Shown one piece after another: positions 17,501 to 25,756 of a stretch of 64,000 nt of DNA (the first letter of the stretch is position 1; every line of letters begins with the position of its first letter). Position numbers and translations under genes: made by a program. The notes under the pieces were generated by a model that had not been told where the DNA came from, ran no database searches, and was given only the letters and a program-made list of their open reading frames with translations. The stretch comes from Sporosarcina sp. Marseille-Q4943 (GTDB taxonomy: Bacteria; Bacillota; Bacilli; Bacillales_A; Planococcaceae). The stretch is from NCBI RefSeq assembly GCF_943736995.1, contig NZ_OX031157.1:558001-622000 (forward strand). Direction: 5' to 3'.

Positions 17501-17656
17501 TGGATAGTTAGTAACGACGACAGCTACCGGCGGATTCAACTCAGGAATGAGTGTCACCGGAATTTTGAAGAAGGAAACTGCCCCTAGGATGATGACTAAG
17601 AACATTGTCACAATCGTAAAGACAGGTCGTCTTATGGAAAAATTGCTGATTTTCAT
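14588..17656 (-). CDS. RND family efflux transporter (AcrB/SwrC type)
   Basis: About 1022 residues with the two-fold repeat of RND pumps: an N-terminal helix (RRPVFTIVTMFLVI), large extracytoplasmic loops, and two sets of membrane helices. The first set carries ALALGIGMLVDNAIVVIENIERH with the proton-relay acidic pair. GIVVNNGIVLVDYINQRKEAG marks the second half. In Firmicutes the best-known relative is SwrC (YerP), which exports surfactin and gives surfactant tolerance. No membrane-fusion partner gene is adjacent. The preferred start is ATG 17656 (AAAGGGA upstream), not the frame's first ATG at 17680. Confidence 0.9.
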   Translation of the reverse strand: MKISNFSIRRPVFTIVTMFLVIILGAVSFFKIPVTLIPELNPPVAVVVTNYPGASSTEVSEKLTKPLEASLSTAPGLKSMQSSSQEGANFILLMFDWSTKIDDVQLDIMQRIDQVPVPEGANAPRFMKFDPAQFPVIQLSLRTSSEEADIRDIAERLETELRRTKGVASVTVTGKLVEEVQVILDQKKLENFGLVQSDIVQAIQANNVSMPGEPIETNDGKQLTTRIISALTTITDIRNVAVGVNPLTDGKVRIADVADVAMLEAKSSSETRANDQQAVLMSVLQESGANTATVSTAFKDALDKLLAQEEYKGVEADILFDQGDYVKLAVGNIGQSLLLGGLFAMIVLFLFLRGIKSPIIIGIAIPYSVIVTFVLMFFADFSLNIMTLGALALGIGMLVDNAIVVIENIERHIAMGKDRVEAARDGAKEISGAITASTLTTLAVFVPVIFISGLIGQIFTEFALTISFSLFASLVVALTVVPMMASRMLTRPRKNIEARRRRSKTLNRFERSVKWSLRHRAVILLLTVVLLAGSGFGLFKVGTEFLPPTDEGFFSISIKMPNGSSLSSTNDVVKKIESRLKEEKDIDVYVSLIGGTQQSMAQGGSESDRAEMYVKLAPLAERNRSVFEFVDDVQPDVLSLVGEDASVSFDMQTAAGSSPNTLSFTLKDTNEARLNESVAKLDAELRKLDSVLEISNNLQDTVEEIHIDVNREKASDLGLAPYQIAQTVNSITRGQFASQFVDKKENVVSIVVQYDERYRNSIEKLKQLKLRAPSGAFIALRDVAKISIEEGPVSIQRVDQAHSVTFNVKYESSRSLGDMTTKVNEIVERIDLPDETEMSYGGDRELFESAINDMLMAIVLAVVLVYIVMAAQFESFKYPFVIMFSVPLMVIGVAIGLFVTNTPISVTAVIGILVLVGIVVNNGIVLVDYINQRKEAGMSSYDAIIASVRDRVRPILMTALTTILGLLPLALGIGEGTEMNQPMGIAVIGGLISSTFLTLYIVPIIYSLFDRQTRRRAVEINK

Positions 17657-17734
17657 TTGCACATCCCTTTCGTGAAACAAACGCTTACTTCTATCATATT
17701 GAAAGTCGCATTTAACATCAATCGCGAGCTATAT

Positions 17735-17772
17735 AAAAAACCGGAGTGACTTGATATGTTAAGTCTTCCGGT
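17735..17772 (-). terminator. Intrinsic terminator of prfC
   Basis: On the minus strand ACCGGAAGACTT pairs with AAGTCACTCCGGT (one unpaired base) and is followed by TTTTTT. Confidence 0.85.
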
Positions 17773-17782
17773 GAGGTAATAA

Positions 17783-19357
17783 TTATAATAGGCTGTACAG
17801 ACGGATGTCCGGATATTTGTCGCCGAACCAACGTAGCGCAAAGTCGTTTTCGAAAAGGAATACGAGATTGTCATAACGGTCCTTCACGAGCATGGAACGC
17901 TGACCCGTCATCGACTCTTTCACGTCGCTCTCATTTTCAATCCAGCGGGCTACTTTGGAACCGATGTGCTCCATATGGACGTCCACATTGTATTCGTTTT
18001 TCATACGGTGCTCGAACACTTCGAATTGGAGTTGGCCGACAGCACCTAATAAGACTTCTTCCGTGTGCAATGTTTTGTAATACTGGATGGCGCCTTCTTG
18101 GACCAACTGAAGAATCCCTTTATGGAAATGCTTCGATTTCATAACGTTTTTCGCTGTGACACGGACGAACAGCTCAGGCGTGAATTGCGGCAGTGCTTCG
18201 AATTGGAAGTTCGACTTCCCTCCGACGACAGTGTCGCCGATTTGATAGTTCCCTGTATCATACAAACCGATGATGTCGCCTGCGACCGCCTCGTTAACCG
18301 TTTCACGGTCATCCGCGAGGAATTGGGTCGTCTGAGATAATTTGATCGTTTTCGAAATACGAGGAACGGTTACCGACATTCCTCTTTCGAACCCGCCGGA
18401 AACAATCCGGACAAACGCGATACGGTCACGGTGAGCAGGGTTCATATTCGCTTGGATTTTGAAAATGAAGCCTGAAAATTCCTCGGAATTCGGATCGACA
18501 AGTTGGTCATCCTTCGTTTTTCTCGGTTGTGGAGCAGGTGCAAATTGAAGGAATGTCTCCAAAAATGTCTGTACGCCGAAATTAGTCAATGCGCTTCCGA
18601 AAAATACAGGCGTCAATTCACCTTTTGCAACCCGTTCCACATCGAACTCATTGCCAGCTTCATTCAGGAGCAAAACGTCTTCAAGCGCTTGCTGATAATA
18701 GGACGTTTCCGTCATCGGGTGCTCGACTGCCAGCTCGCCTTCTTCGTTCAACGGAAGGAAATGGCTGTCCCCTTCAACACGCGCTTGCTCGATGCGGTTA
18801 TTGTATCGGTCGTAGACGCCGATGAATTCTTTCCCCATACCAATCGGGTAATTCATCGCGTATGATTCAATTTCCAATACTTCTTCCAATTCTTCCATCA
18901 ACTCAAGGGGTTCTTTCCCTTGACGGTCCATTTTGTTCATGAACGTAAAAATCGGTATGCCTCTCATCCGGCATACTTTGAAAAGTTTGATTGTCTGGGG
19001 CTCGATTCCTTTCGCCGAGTCTACCATCATGACTGCGGCATCAACCGCCATCAGTGTACGGTATGTGTCTTCACTGAAGTCTTCGTGTCCCGGTGTGTCC
19101 AAAATATTGACACGCTTGCCGTCGTAGTCGAATTGCAGCACTGAGGATGTTACTGAAATTCCACGTTGCTTTTCGATTTCCATCCAGTCGGATGTCGCGT
19201 ATTTGCCTGTCTTCTTCCCTTTTACTGTACCTGCGTCACGGATGGCACCGCCAAAATAGAGCAGTTTTTCCGTCATTGTCGTTTTCCCAGCGTCAGGATG
19301 GGAAATGATCGCAAACGTGCGCCGTGATGCAATTTCTTCATGTATAGGTTTTTGCAT
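17783..19357 (-). CDS. prfC: Peptide chain release factor 3 (RF3)
   Basis: A 524-residue translational GTPase with P-loop [19 protein letters not shown], switch [13 protein letters not shown] and [14 protein letters not shown] in the G domain, followed by domains II and III. RF3 recycles RF1/RF2 from the ribosome after peptide release. The length is normal for the family. It stands downstream of murE with a terminator and its own promoter between them; the same murE-prfC neighbourhood is remembered from Staphylococcus aureus. Confidence 0.95.
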   Translation of the reverse strand: MQKPIHEEIASRRTFAIISHPDAGKTTMTEKLLYFGGAIRDAGTVKGKKTGKYATSDWMEIEKQRGISVTSSVLQFDYDGKRVNILDTPGHEDFSEDTYRTLMAVDAAVMMVDSAKGIEPQTIKLFKVCRMRGIPIFTFMNKMDRQGKEPLELMEELEEVLEIESYAMNYPIGMGKEFIGVYDRYNNRIEQARVEGDSHFLPLNEEGELAVEHPMTETSYYQQALEDVLLLNEAGNEFDVERVAKGELTPVFFGSALTNFGVQTFLETFLQFAPAPQPRKTKDDQLVDPNSEEFSGFIFKIQANMNPAHRDRIAFVRIVSGGFERGMSVTVPRISKTIKLSQTTQFLADDRETVNEAVAGDIIGLYDTGNYQIGDTVVGGKSNFQFEALPQFTPELFVRVTAKNVMKSKHFHKGILQLVQEGAIQYYKTLHTEEVLLGAVGQLQFEVFEHRMKNEYNVDVHMEHIGSKVARWIENESDVKESMTGQRSMLVKDRYDNLVFLFENDFALRWFGDKYPDIRLYSLL

Positions 19358-19389
19358 TTTGTCTGAACTCCTTCTTTTCCGCTTTTCTA

Positions 19390-19418
19390 AGCATAGACAG
19401 ATTGCAAATCATTTTCAA
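19390..19418 (-). promoter_or_regulatory. Candidate sigma-A promoter of prfC
   Basis: On the minus strand TTGAAA and TATGCT are 17 bases apart, just upstream of the prfC start and downstream of the murE terminator. Confidence 0.5.
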
Positions 19419-19456
19419 CAATTTTTTCTTCATTGTGTAAAGTCTTTTGCAAAAAG

Positions 19457-19485
19457 TAAAAGAGCCGCCCAAATGACAGCTCTTT
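19457..19485 (-). terminator. Intrinsic terminator of murE
   Basis: AAAGAGCTGTC and GGCGGCTCTTT form an imperfect stem on the minus strand, followed by TTTTACTTTTT. Confidence 0.75.
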
Positions 19486-19491
19486 ATCCTC

Positions 19492-20982
19492 TTATTTCTC
19501 TATATATCCTTTTCCAAATTTCTTTTCAGCTTCGTCCAAGGCAATGGAGGCGTCGGAATGGGGTAGCTTTTCCCTGCCGACGATTTGAAAGTCTTCATGA
19601 CCTTTTCCTGCAAAGATGATAATATCTCCTTCACCCGCGACTGAAACTGCATGTCGGACAGCTTCCTCTCGATCTCCGATGCACGCGTACTTGTCGTGTT
19701 GCATCCCTGCTTCGAGCTCAGACAAGATCGTCTCGTACGCCTCATCTCTCGGATCATCCGTCGTCAATACGACATAATCGGCGATTGACGCTTTTTCTGC
19801 CATGATCGGACGCTTGATGCGATCCCTGTTGCCTCCTGTCCCGATGACGAAAATCAATTTACTCTTCGCATCTTTATAAGGAAGAACCGCTTGAATCGCC
19901 TTTTCAATTGCATCAGGCGAATGAGCGTAATCGATGTAGATTGTCAGTGGCAAATCCGTTTCGACCTTCTCCATCCGACCTTTAGCGGAAGGAATGACCG
20001 CAAGCCCCTCGAGAATCACGTCGATCTCAATCCCTTTCGCATACAAGGCCGCGATGACCGCTAGAGCATTGTATACATTGAATTCACCAATCAGCTCCAT
20101 CGTGACGTCGAAGCCTCCTGCCGGTGAATCTAAGCGGAACGAAGTGCTGTCCACCGTCAGCTTAATATCCGTTGCACGGAAATCTGCATGATTGTGGACA
20201 CCATATGTCAACACCGGGAAGGAAGTCATTTCTTCCATCCGCTCTCCCCACGGATCGTCCACATTGACTATACCGAATTTCGACTGTTCCAGGTCTTGTC
20301 CAAGCTGCGCGAATAAAAGCCCTTTTGCATGGCCATAATGTTCCATCGTTCCATGGTAGTCCAAATGGTCATGAGATAAGTTCGTGAAGATTGCAATATC
20401 AAATTCAGTACCCGCCAATCTTCCTTCCACAAGTCCGTGTGAAGAGACTTCCATCGTCATCGTCGAGCATCCGGCATCAGCCGCTTGCTTAATCATTTGT
20501 TGTGTCGTCAGCACGTCCGCGGTCGTATTCTCGGTTTCAAATAAGACGCCGTCTAAATTGAATCCAATCGTTCCTGTCACTGCAGACTTCTCGCCCACGT
20601 AGCGTAAAACGGAATGGAGCATATTGCTGACGCTCGTTTTCCCGTTCGTTCCCGTAACACCGATCATCGTCATCCGTTTGGAAGGATAGTTCATAAAACG
20701 GGGCGCAAGCAAAGAGATCGCCTTTGATGTGTCTTCCACATAGACGACCGCCACCTTGTCCAAATCGACTTCAACAGGATGTGACGCCACGATCACTCTT
20801 GCCCCATTATCAATCGCTTTTGAAACGAATGCATGTCCATCTACGGTGAACCCTTTTATACAGACGAAAACACCACCCGCATTGACAGAACGCGAATCGA
20901 CTGCGAGGTCCGTAACTGTTTCAGGCAGAGTACCCTCCACCTTCTTTATTGGTAAACTTGAAAATAAATAACCGGTCTCCAT
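19492..20982 (-). CDS. murE: UDP-N-acetylmuramoyl-tripeptide synthetase (MurE ligase)
   Basis: The 496-residue Mur ligase has an N-terminal UDP-binding domain (VDSRSVNAGGVFVCIKG), the ATP loop GVTGTNGKTSVSN at ~108-120, the central EVSSHGL, and the C-terminal domain with YIDYAHSPDAIEK. It adds the third amino acid of the cell-wall stem peptide. In diaminopimelate-adding enzymes the specificity motif is DNPR; here the site reads TTDDPRDEA, so lysine or an unusual specificity is possible. ATG preceded by AAAGGAGAT. It lies 13 bases downstream of the M42 peptidase gene, so the two are probably co-transcribed. Confidence 0.9.
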   Translation of the reverse strand: METGYLFSSLPIKKVEGTLPETVTDLAVDSRSVNAGGVFVCIKGFTVDGHAFVSKAIDNGARVIVASHPVEVDLDKVAVVYVEDTSKAISLLAPRFMNYPSKRMTMIGVTGTNGKTSVSNMLHSVLRYVGEKSAVTGTIGFNLDGVLFETENTTADVLTTQQMIKQAADAGCSTMTMEVSSHGLVEGRLAGTEFDIAIFTNLSHDHLDYHGTMEHYGHAKGLLFAQLGQDLEQSKFGIVNVDDPWGERMEEMTSFPVLTYGVHNHADFRATDIKLTVDSTSFRLDSPAGGFDVTMELIGEFNVYNALAVIAALYAKGIEIDVILEGLAVIPSAKGRMEKVETDLPLTIYIDYAHSPDAIEKAIQAVLPYKDAKSKLIFVIGTGGNRDRIKRPIMAEKASIADYVVLTTDDPRDEAYETILSELEAGMQHDKYACIGDREEAVRHAVSVAGEGDIIIFAGKGHEDFQIVGREKLPHSDASIALDEAEKKFGKGYIEK

Positions 20983-20995
20983 AACTAGATCTCCT

Positions 20996-22045
20996 TTAAT
21001 CCATCATCTCGGATGTTACATATGCATGCAATAATTGTGCTGTCGCTTTCAAGGAATCGACGTGCGTCCTCTCCAATGCATGGGACGATTCGATGCCAGG
21101 GCCAAACAACGCATGTCGGACATCGAAGCCCGCACGGATTGCAGCGGATGCATCCGATCCATAATAAGGGTAAATATCAAGCTTAAACGGAATGCTCCCT
21201 TTTTCACAAAGAGCCGTCAAATGCCTCGTAAGTGCATAATGGTAAGGACCGCTTGAATCTTTCGCACAGATGGATACGGTGTACTCATCGGAAGCTTGTC
21301 CATCACCAATCGCACCCATATCAACAGCTATATACTCAACAGTTTCTTCCGGTATATTCGAATTTCCCCCATAACCGATCTCTTCATTGTTCGAAATGTA
21401 AAAATGGGTCGTATTCGGCAGTTCCGTACCATTTTCCTTCAATGAACGGATCAGTTCCAAAAGAAGTGCAGTGCTCGCTTTATCGTCAAGATGCCTTGAT
21501 TTGATAAAGCCGGTCGGCGTCACTTCAAATCTTGGATCAAATGAAACGAAGTCCCCCACCTCAATACCAAGCGCCCTCGTTTCAGCTGCATTCGTCACTT
21601 TTTCATCGATACGGACTTCGATATTGTCCGCATTTCTCTCTGCGCTTCCCGAATTGCGGTATACGTGCACCGTCGTTTGGTGCATTAAAATCGTCCCGCG
21701 AACTTCCTTGCCGGCAGCAGTATGTATATGGCAATACTCACCTTCAACCGCGTTCCAGTTAAATCCGCCAATCATCGTTAATTTCAATCTTCCATTGCTT
21801 TTGATTTCTTTCACCATTGCTCCAAGTGTATCTGTATGGGCGGTCAACAGCCGGTGGCGTGAATCATCCTTACCTTTCAAGGTCGCGATCACCGCACCTT
21901 TATTCGTCCGTTTGAACGGAACTCCGATGTCTCCAAGTTCATCAGTGATGACTTGCATGACTCTTTCTGTAAAACCGGATGGACTTGGCGTTTCCACTAA
22001 CTTTTTCAGCAACCCAATCGTACTTGTTTCATTAAACAGATGCAT
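20996..22045 (-). CDS. M42 family metallopeptidase
   Basis: A 349-residue aminopeptidase-type enzyme with two metal sites. Ligands appear in LTAHTDTLGAM, SRHLDDKAS, SNNEEIGYGG, VDMGAIGDGQ and SSHALERTHVDSL. The family includes glutamyl/deblocking aminopeptidases that form large cytosolic shells and trim peptides. It is divergent from the histidine kinase at 22144 and is followed by murE after 13 bases. Confidence 0.9.
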   Translation of the reverse strand: MHLFNETSTIGLLKKLVETPSPSGFTERVMQVITDELGDIGVPFKRTNKGAVIATLKGKDDSRHRLLTAHTDTLGAMVKEIKSNGRLKLTMIGGFNWNAVEGEYCHIHTAAGKEVRGTILMHQTTVHVYRNSGSAERNADNIEVRIDEKVTNAAETRALGIEVGDFVSFDPRFEVTPTGFIKSRHLDDKASTALLLELIRSLKENGTELPNTTHFYISNNEEIGYGGNSNIPEETVEYIAVDMGAIGDGQASDEYTVSICAKDSSGPYHYALTRHLTALCEKGSIPFKLDIYPYYGSDASAAIRAGFDVRHALFGPGIESSHALERTHVDSLKATAQLLHAYVTSEMMD

Positions 22046-22143
22046 ACTCCATTTCCCTCTTTTCTTTTTCTGAAATTTCTGTTTCCAAATTAAATCAAAT
22101 GAGTTATGATACTTATATTACTACTACTTTCCGAGGTGCATCA

Positions 22144-23754
22144 ATGGAAAACGGTCAATGTATTCAATCGAAAAATAAATACCTCATCATTTCTTTCAGT
22201 ATTATCGTCTTCGTTCAATTGATTGCTTCACCTTTTTTTGAACAACAATCATATATATTGCCAATTGCAGCCGGTGCACTCTTCAACCTCAGCCTCTTTG
22301 GACTTCTGCATTACGGCAAGCTTGATCAAAAAATAATTAGTTGGCTCATCGTCTTCGGAAGCAATTTTTATATTCTTTCCTTGCTATTCATAAACGCTGA
22401 TTTCCCTTATCTTTTCTTTTTACTTTTTCCAATTATCATATCTCATCTGTATAGCGATAAATACTTACATGTAACAATGCTAGTATTCACGACAATCGAA
22501 TTGACCGTATTATTCCAAGTATTAGGTCCATACTTCAACCCAGTCACAGATGCAAAAATGGTTATCCATTATAGCTTTCTATTCGTCATCATTATGTCGC
22601 TTCTATTTATTTTCTCGGTGAAAATCGGCCCGCAAATGAAAAAGCTGCTCATTGAAAAGGAAGTGATGAGCAAGACGCTCTCATCTAAGGAGGGTTATTT
22701 GGATTTGTTCTTCGAGCACGCTCAAGATGCGATTGCAGTGTTCAGTCTTGACGAAAAGCTGCTTGCTGTCAACCCTGCATTTGAAGATATGTACGGATGG
22801 AAAAAAGAAGAGTGTGTCGGCAAATCCATTCAACTGACCCCGCCATCGGAATTCGAAGTAATCGCAAATCGTCAAAAATACCTTTTACAAGGAAGAAGCT
22901 TTAAAAATATACGTTCAAAAGAGCTTCGTAAAGACGGGACTATATTTGAAGCTGAAACGACCGTTGCACCGATCTATGATAAAAACAAGGAAATCGTAGC
23001 ATTATCCCTCATCACCCGTGATATAACGGAAAAACTCCAAGCAGAGCGCATGAAAATCGAAGCGATAAAGCTGAATGCCATCGGTGAAATTGCTGCGACT
23101 GTCGCCCATGAAGTACGAAATCCGATGACTTCGGTAAATGGATTCGTGCAACTGATGAATGAAGACCCGGAAAACCCTTATCGCGCTTACACAGAAATAA
23201 TGGAAAGTGAAATCGAGAGGATCAATTTAATCGCGAATGAATTCCTAATTTTATCAAAACCGAATATTAAAAAGCGGCAAGAAATAGATGTAGAAAACAC
23301 GATCATTGGAGTAATTGAACTATTCAACTCGGAGCTGAAGATGCGACAAATTAATTGCTCGCTATTTTTAGCGGAGTATCCGTCATCTGTTTTCGGGAAT
23401 GAAGAAAGCTTGAAACAAGTATTCATCAACCTGATGAAAAACTCAATAGAGGCAGTACAGGACGGCGGTAGCATCACGTTTTTCAATTCGATCATTAATA
23501 ATTCGATTTCCATTACGTTGAGCGACAACGGCTATAGTATGGAGCCAGAGACATTTAGTCAAATATTCATGCCGTTCTTTACGACGAAAGAAGGGGCTAC
23601 AGGGCTGGGGCTCGTCATTACAAAAAAAATCGTGCTGGATCATGGAGGGAATATTGAGTTTAACAGACTCAGGAAGAACGGCACTGAATTGACCGTTACT
23701 TTCCCGATTTATTCGCTTCATAGAAGTAACGGTCTTGCTAAAATTGCGGACTGA
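22144..23754 (+). CDS. Membrane-bound PAS sensor histidine kinase (sporulation-kinase type)
   Basis: A 536-residue kinase. Residues ~12-170 hold five or six membrane helices with very short loops (IISFSIIVFVQLIASPFF through FVIIMSLLFIFSV). A PAS domain follows (YLDLFFEHAQDAIAVFS to TRDITEK). The phospho-acceptor helix is VAHEVRNPMTSVNGF, and the ATPase has NLMKNSIEAVQ, DNGYSMEPE and GATGLGLVITKK. No regulator gene is adjacent, so it is an orphan kinase. GAGGTG lies five bases before ATG 22144; the earlier ATG at 22099 lacks a site. Confidence 0.87.
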   Translation: MENGQCIQSKNKYLIISFSIIVFVQLIASPFFEQQSYILPIAAGALFNLSLFGLLHYGKLDQKIISWLIVFGSNFYILSLLFINADFPYLFFLLFPIIISHLYSDKYLHVTMLVFTTIELTVLFQVLGPYFNPVTDAKMVIHYSFLFVIIMSLLFIFSVKIGPQMKKLLIEKEVMSKTLSSKEGYLDLFFEHAQDAIAVFSLDEKLLAVNPAFEDMYGWKKEECVGKSIQLTPPSEFEVIANRQKYLLQGRSFKNIRSKELRKDGTIFEAETTVAPIYDKNKEIVALSLITRDITEKLQAERMKIEAIKLNAIGEIAATVAHEVRNPMTSVNGFVQLMNEDPENPYRAYTEIMESEIERINLIANEFLILSKPNIKKRQEIDVENTIIGVIELFNSELKMRQINCSLFLAEYPSSVFGNEESLKQVFINLMKNSIEAVQDGGSITFFNSIINNSISITLSDNGYSMEPETFSQIFMPFFTTKEGATGLGLVITKKIVLDHGGNIEFNRLRKNGTELTVTFPIYSLHRSNGLAKIAD

Positions 23755-23777
23755 CGGCCAATATATTAACCATACTA

Positions 23778-23820
23778 AACGTGCGAAGAAGTTTTTCCTA
23801 CATCACTTCGCACGTTACTT
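23778..23820. terminator. Bidirectional intrinsic terminator
   Basis: An 11-bp stem AACGTGCGAAG/CTTCGCACGTT lies between the convergent kinase and aldehyde dehydrogenase genes. Confidence 0.8.
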
Positions 23821-23829
23821 TATTTCAGT

Positions 23830-25215
23830 TCAACGCAACAGTTGTTTTACAATTGAAAGTTTATTGCCGTATGGTGGATATCCGAGTCGTATTGGCACTG
23901 TTGTACTTTTCTTCAAAATTGATTTCGAATGTGTGAACAGCTCAAAGCTAGCTTTTCCATGATAGGCATTCATGCCGGATGCCCCAACTCCACCAAAGGG
24001 CAGATGGATGTTCCCCACATGGGAAATAGTATCATTGATGCATCCTCCGCCAAATGATAGATGTTCCAAGAAATATTCCTGTGCCTCTTCGTTTTCCGAG
24101 AAAAAATAGGCTGCCAACGGTTTTGGCATTTGACGGATCCGGTGAATTACCTCACCTAAATTTTGATACGTCAATATAGGAAGAATCGGACCAAATATTT
24201 CCTCCCGCATAGCAGGACCGTCCCATGAAACGCCATCCAATAACGTTGGACTTATGTATAGATCATCACGGTCCGATTTTCCACCAAAGATAATATGGCT
24301 CTTTTCCTTATTGATCATCTCGGTTAGTCGATCAAAATGCTTTTCATTTACAATTCTGCCATAATCCTCACTTTCGGCACTATCTTCTCCATAGAAACCG
24401 CGGATGCAACTGATGATTTCCTTAAGAAGTTTTTTCTTCACGGTCTCATGGACGAGGACATAGTCAGGAGCGACACAAGTTTGGCCGTTATTTATGAATT
24501 TCCCCCAAACAATCCGTTCCGCTGCCCTTTTAATAATCGCCGTCTGATCGACGATGACAGGACTCTTGCCACCTAGTTCCAACGTGACCGGCGTCAGCCG
24601 TTCTGCTGCTGCCTTCATGACAATCTTCCCGACTGCTGCACTACCAGTGAAAAAGATGTAATCGAAAGGTGCATGGATAAGCGCAGATGTTTCTTCGACC
24701 CCTCCTTCGACGACTTGTACATAATCTTGCGGATAAATTTCCGTTACTATTTCTTTTATGACTTTCGCGGTATGCACAGTAGCTTCAGACGGTTTAACGA
24801 CAGCACAATTCCCTGCTGCAAGAGCGCCAACTAACGGGTCCATAATTAATTGAAATGGGTAGTTAAATGGCCCAACAATCAATACCGAACCATATGGCTC
24901 CCGCAAGATGAAACTTTTTGCCGGCTGTAGATGTACAGGTGTTTTCACACGTTCCGGCACCATCCATTCCTTTAAATGTTTCATCATGAAAGAAATGCTT
25001 GATAACACGAAGCCTACTTCCGTCACATACGATTCAAATGGACTTTTTCCTAAATCCTTTTGTAACGCCTCAAATATTTCTTTTTCTCTTAATTCAATTG
25101 CTTTCTTTAATCGTTCCAACATTTCCAACCGGAATTCAACATGTTTCGTTGCCCCGGAATAATAAAAATTGTGCTGAAAAGCGATTATTGAGTCGATTTT
25201 TTGAGCAATTCCCAC
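23830..25215 (-). CDS. Aldehyde dehydrogenase (YwdH-like, class 3 type)
   Basis: About 461 residues. The catalytic cysteine is in NNGQTCVAPDYVLV and the general base glutamate in VTLELGGKSPVIV. The coenzyme region is SVLIVGPFNYPFQ and the C-terminus has GNIHLPFGGVGASG. The chain is shorter than classical ALDHs (~490) and matches the fatty/aromatic aldehyde group (ALDH3-like, YwdH). It oxidises aldehydes to acids with NAD(P). GAAGGAGG overlaps the ATG at 25224, so GTG 25215, nine bases further, is the likelier start. Confidence 0.88.
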   Translation of the reverse strand: MGIAQKIDSIIAFQHNFYYSGATKHVEFRLEMLERLKKAIELREKEIFEALQKDLGKSPFESYVTEVGFVLSSISFMMKHLKEWMVPERVKTPVHLQPAKSFILREPYGSVLIVGPFNYPFQLIMDPLVGALAAGNCAVVKPSEATVHTAKVIKEIVTEIYPQDYVQVVEGGVEETSALIHAPFDYIFFTGSAAVGKIVMKAAAERLTPVTLELGGKSPVIVDQTAIIKRAAERIVWGKFINNGQTCVAPDYVLVHETVKKKLLKEIISCIRGFYGEDSAESEDYGRIVNEKHFDRLTEMINKEKSHIIFGGKSDRDDLYISPTLLDGVSWDGPAMREEIFGPILPILTYQNLGEVIHRIRQMPKPLAAYFFSENEEAQEYFLEHLSFGGGCINDTISHVGNIHLPFGGVGASGMNAYHGKASFELFTHSKSILKKSTTVPIRLGYPPYGNKLSIVKQLLR

Positions 25216-25453
25216 AGCAATCATCCTCCTTCAACAATTTTAATTGTCAATATAGCAAAAGAACTGAATTCATTTCTACAAATTCCGACCAATTACGCAG
25301 TTTGGGGAAATGGGTCCCAACATATACTATGATTACATAATTCATTATTTTGGTCCCGATATTTGAATACTTTAGCTTGTGGAATCAATGAAAAACGGCA
25401 TGCTAAACGAGTCAACAAGCAATAGGTCTAATGGTTCCTTTTCGGAAGTAAGC

Positions 25454-25480
25454 GTTTTAGTCCTTCTCTTTCGAGGGTAA
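25454..25480 (+). promoter_or_regulatory. Candidate sigma-B promoter
   Basis: GTTTTA and GGGTAA are 15 bases apart, close to the general-stress consensus GTTTAA-N12-15-GGGTAW. The ribosome site of the 52-residue gene follows about 37 bases later. The stretch 25225-25453, between the aldehyde dehydrogenase start and this site, shows nothing else I can name. Confidence 0.5.
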
Positions 25481-25531
25481 AGACATATCACATAGCCAAA
25501 ACCAACAAGGAATGAAATGGAGGAAATGAAC

Positions 25532-25690
25532 ATGACAACAACAGATACTTGGTGGGAAACAATTTTTGAAGGAAATCTTTCATTAGGTCTCAACAAGGAG
25601 CGAATTACAGACCTAGACAATGAAACTTTCCTCTACTTTGACCAACAACATGAAATGGAACAAAATTCAAACCAAACGCATACACATTAA
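25532..25690 (+). CDS. Small acidic protein of unknown function (52 aa)
   Basis: The frame ATG 25532 to TAA 25690 is preceded at eight bases by ATGGAGG. It encodes an acidic peptide with an aromatic start (TDTWWETIFEGNLS), an Asp/Glu-rich middle (DLDNETFLYFDQQHE) and a His-rich end (QTHTH). There is no signal or membrane segment. It has a candidate sigma-B promoter upstream and a good terminator after it, so it is a complete transcription unit. I do not recognise the family. Confidence 0.68.
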   Translation: MTTTDTWWETIFEGNLSLGLNKERITDLDNETFLYFDQQHEMEQNSNQTHTH

Positions 25691-25698
25691 TTGACCAG

Positions 25699-25725
25699 GC
25701 TTCCCTTTTAACGGGAAGCTTTTTT
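25699..25725. terminator. Intrinsic terminator after the 52-aa gene
   Basis: GCTTCCC/GGGAAGC stem with a seven-base loop, followed by TTTTTT. Confidence 0.88.
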
Positions 25726-25756
25726 ATGCTCAGCTTCGGATAGCTTATACTATTTG

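Noticed and set aside
14588..17656. RND exporter as a tripartite pump with missing parts
   Set aside because: Firmicutes have no outer membrane, and single-gene SwrC-type pumps are normal there.
21471..22073. 200-codon plus-strand frame over the M42 peptidase
   Set aside because: Shadow frame; the peptidase has all metal-binding motifs.
25372..25620. 82-codon minus-strand frame
   Set aside because: It overlaps the 52-residue plus-strand gene that has promoter, ribosome site and terminator; this frame has none.
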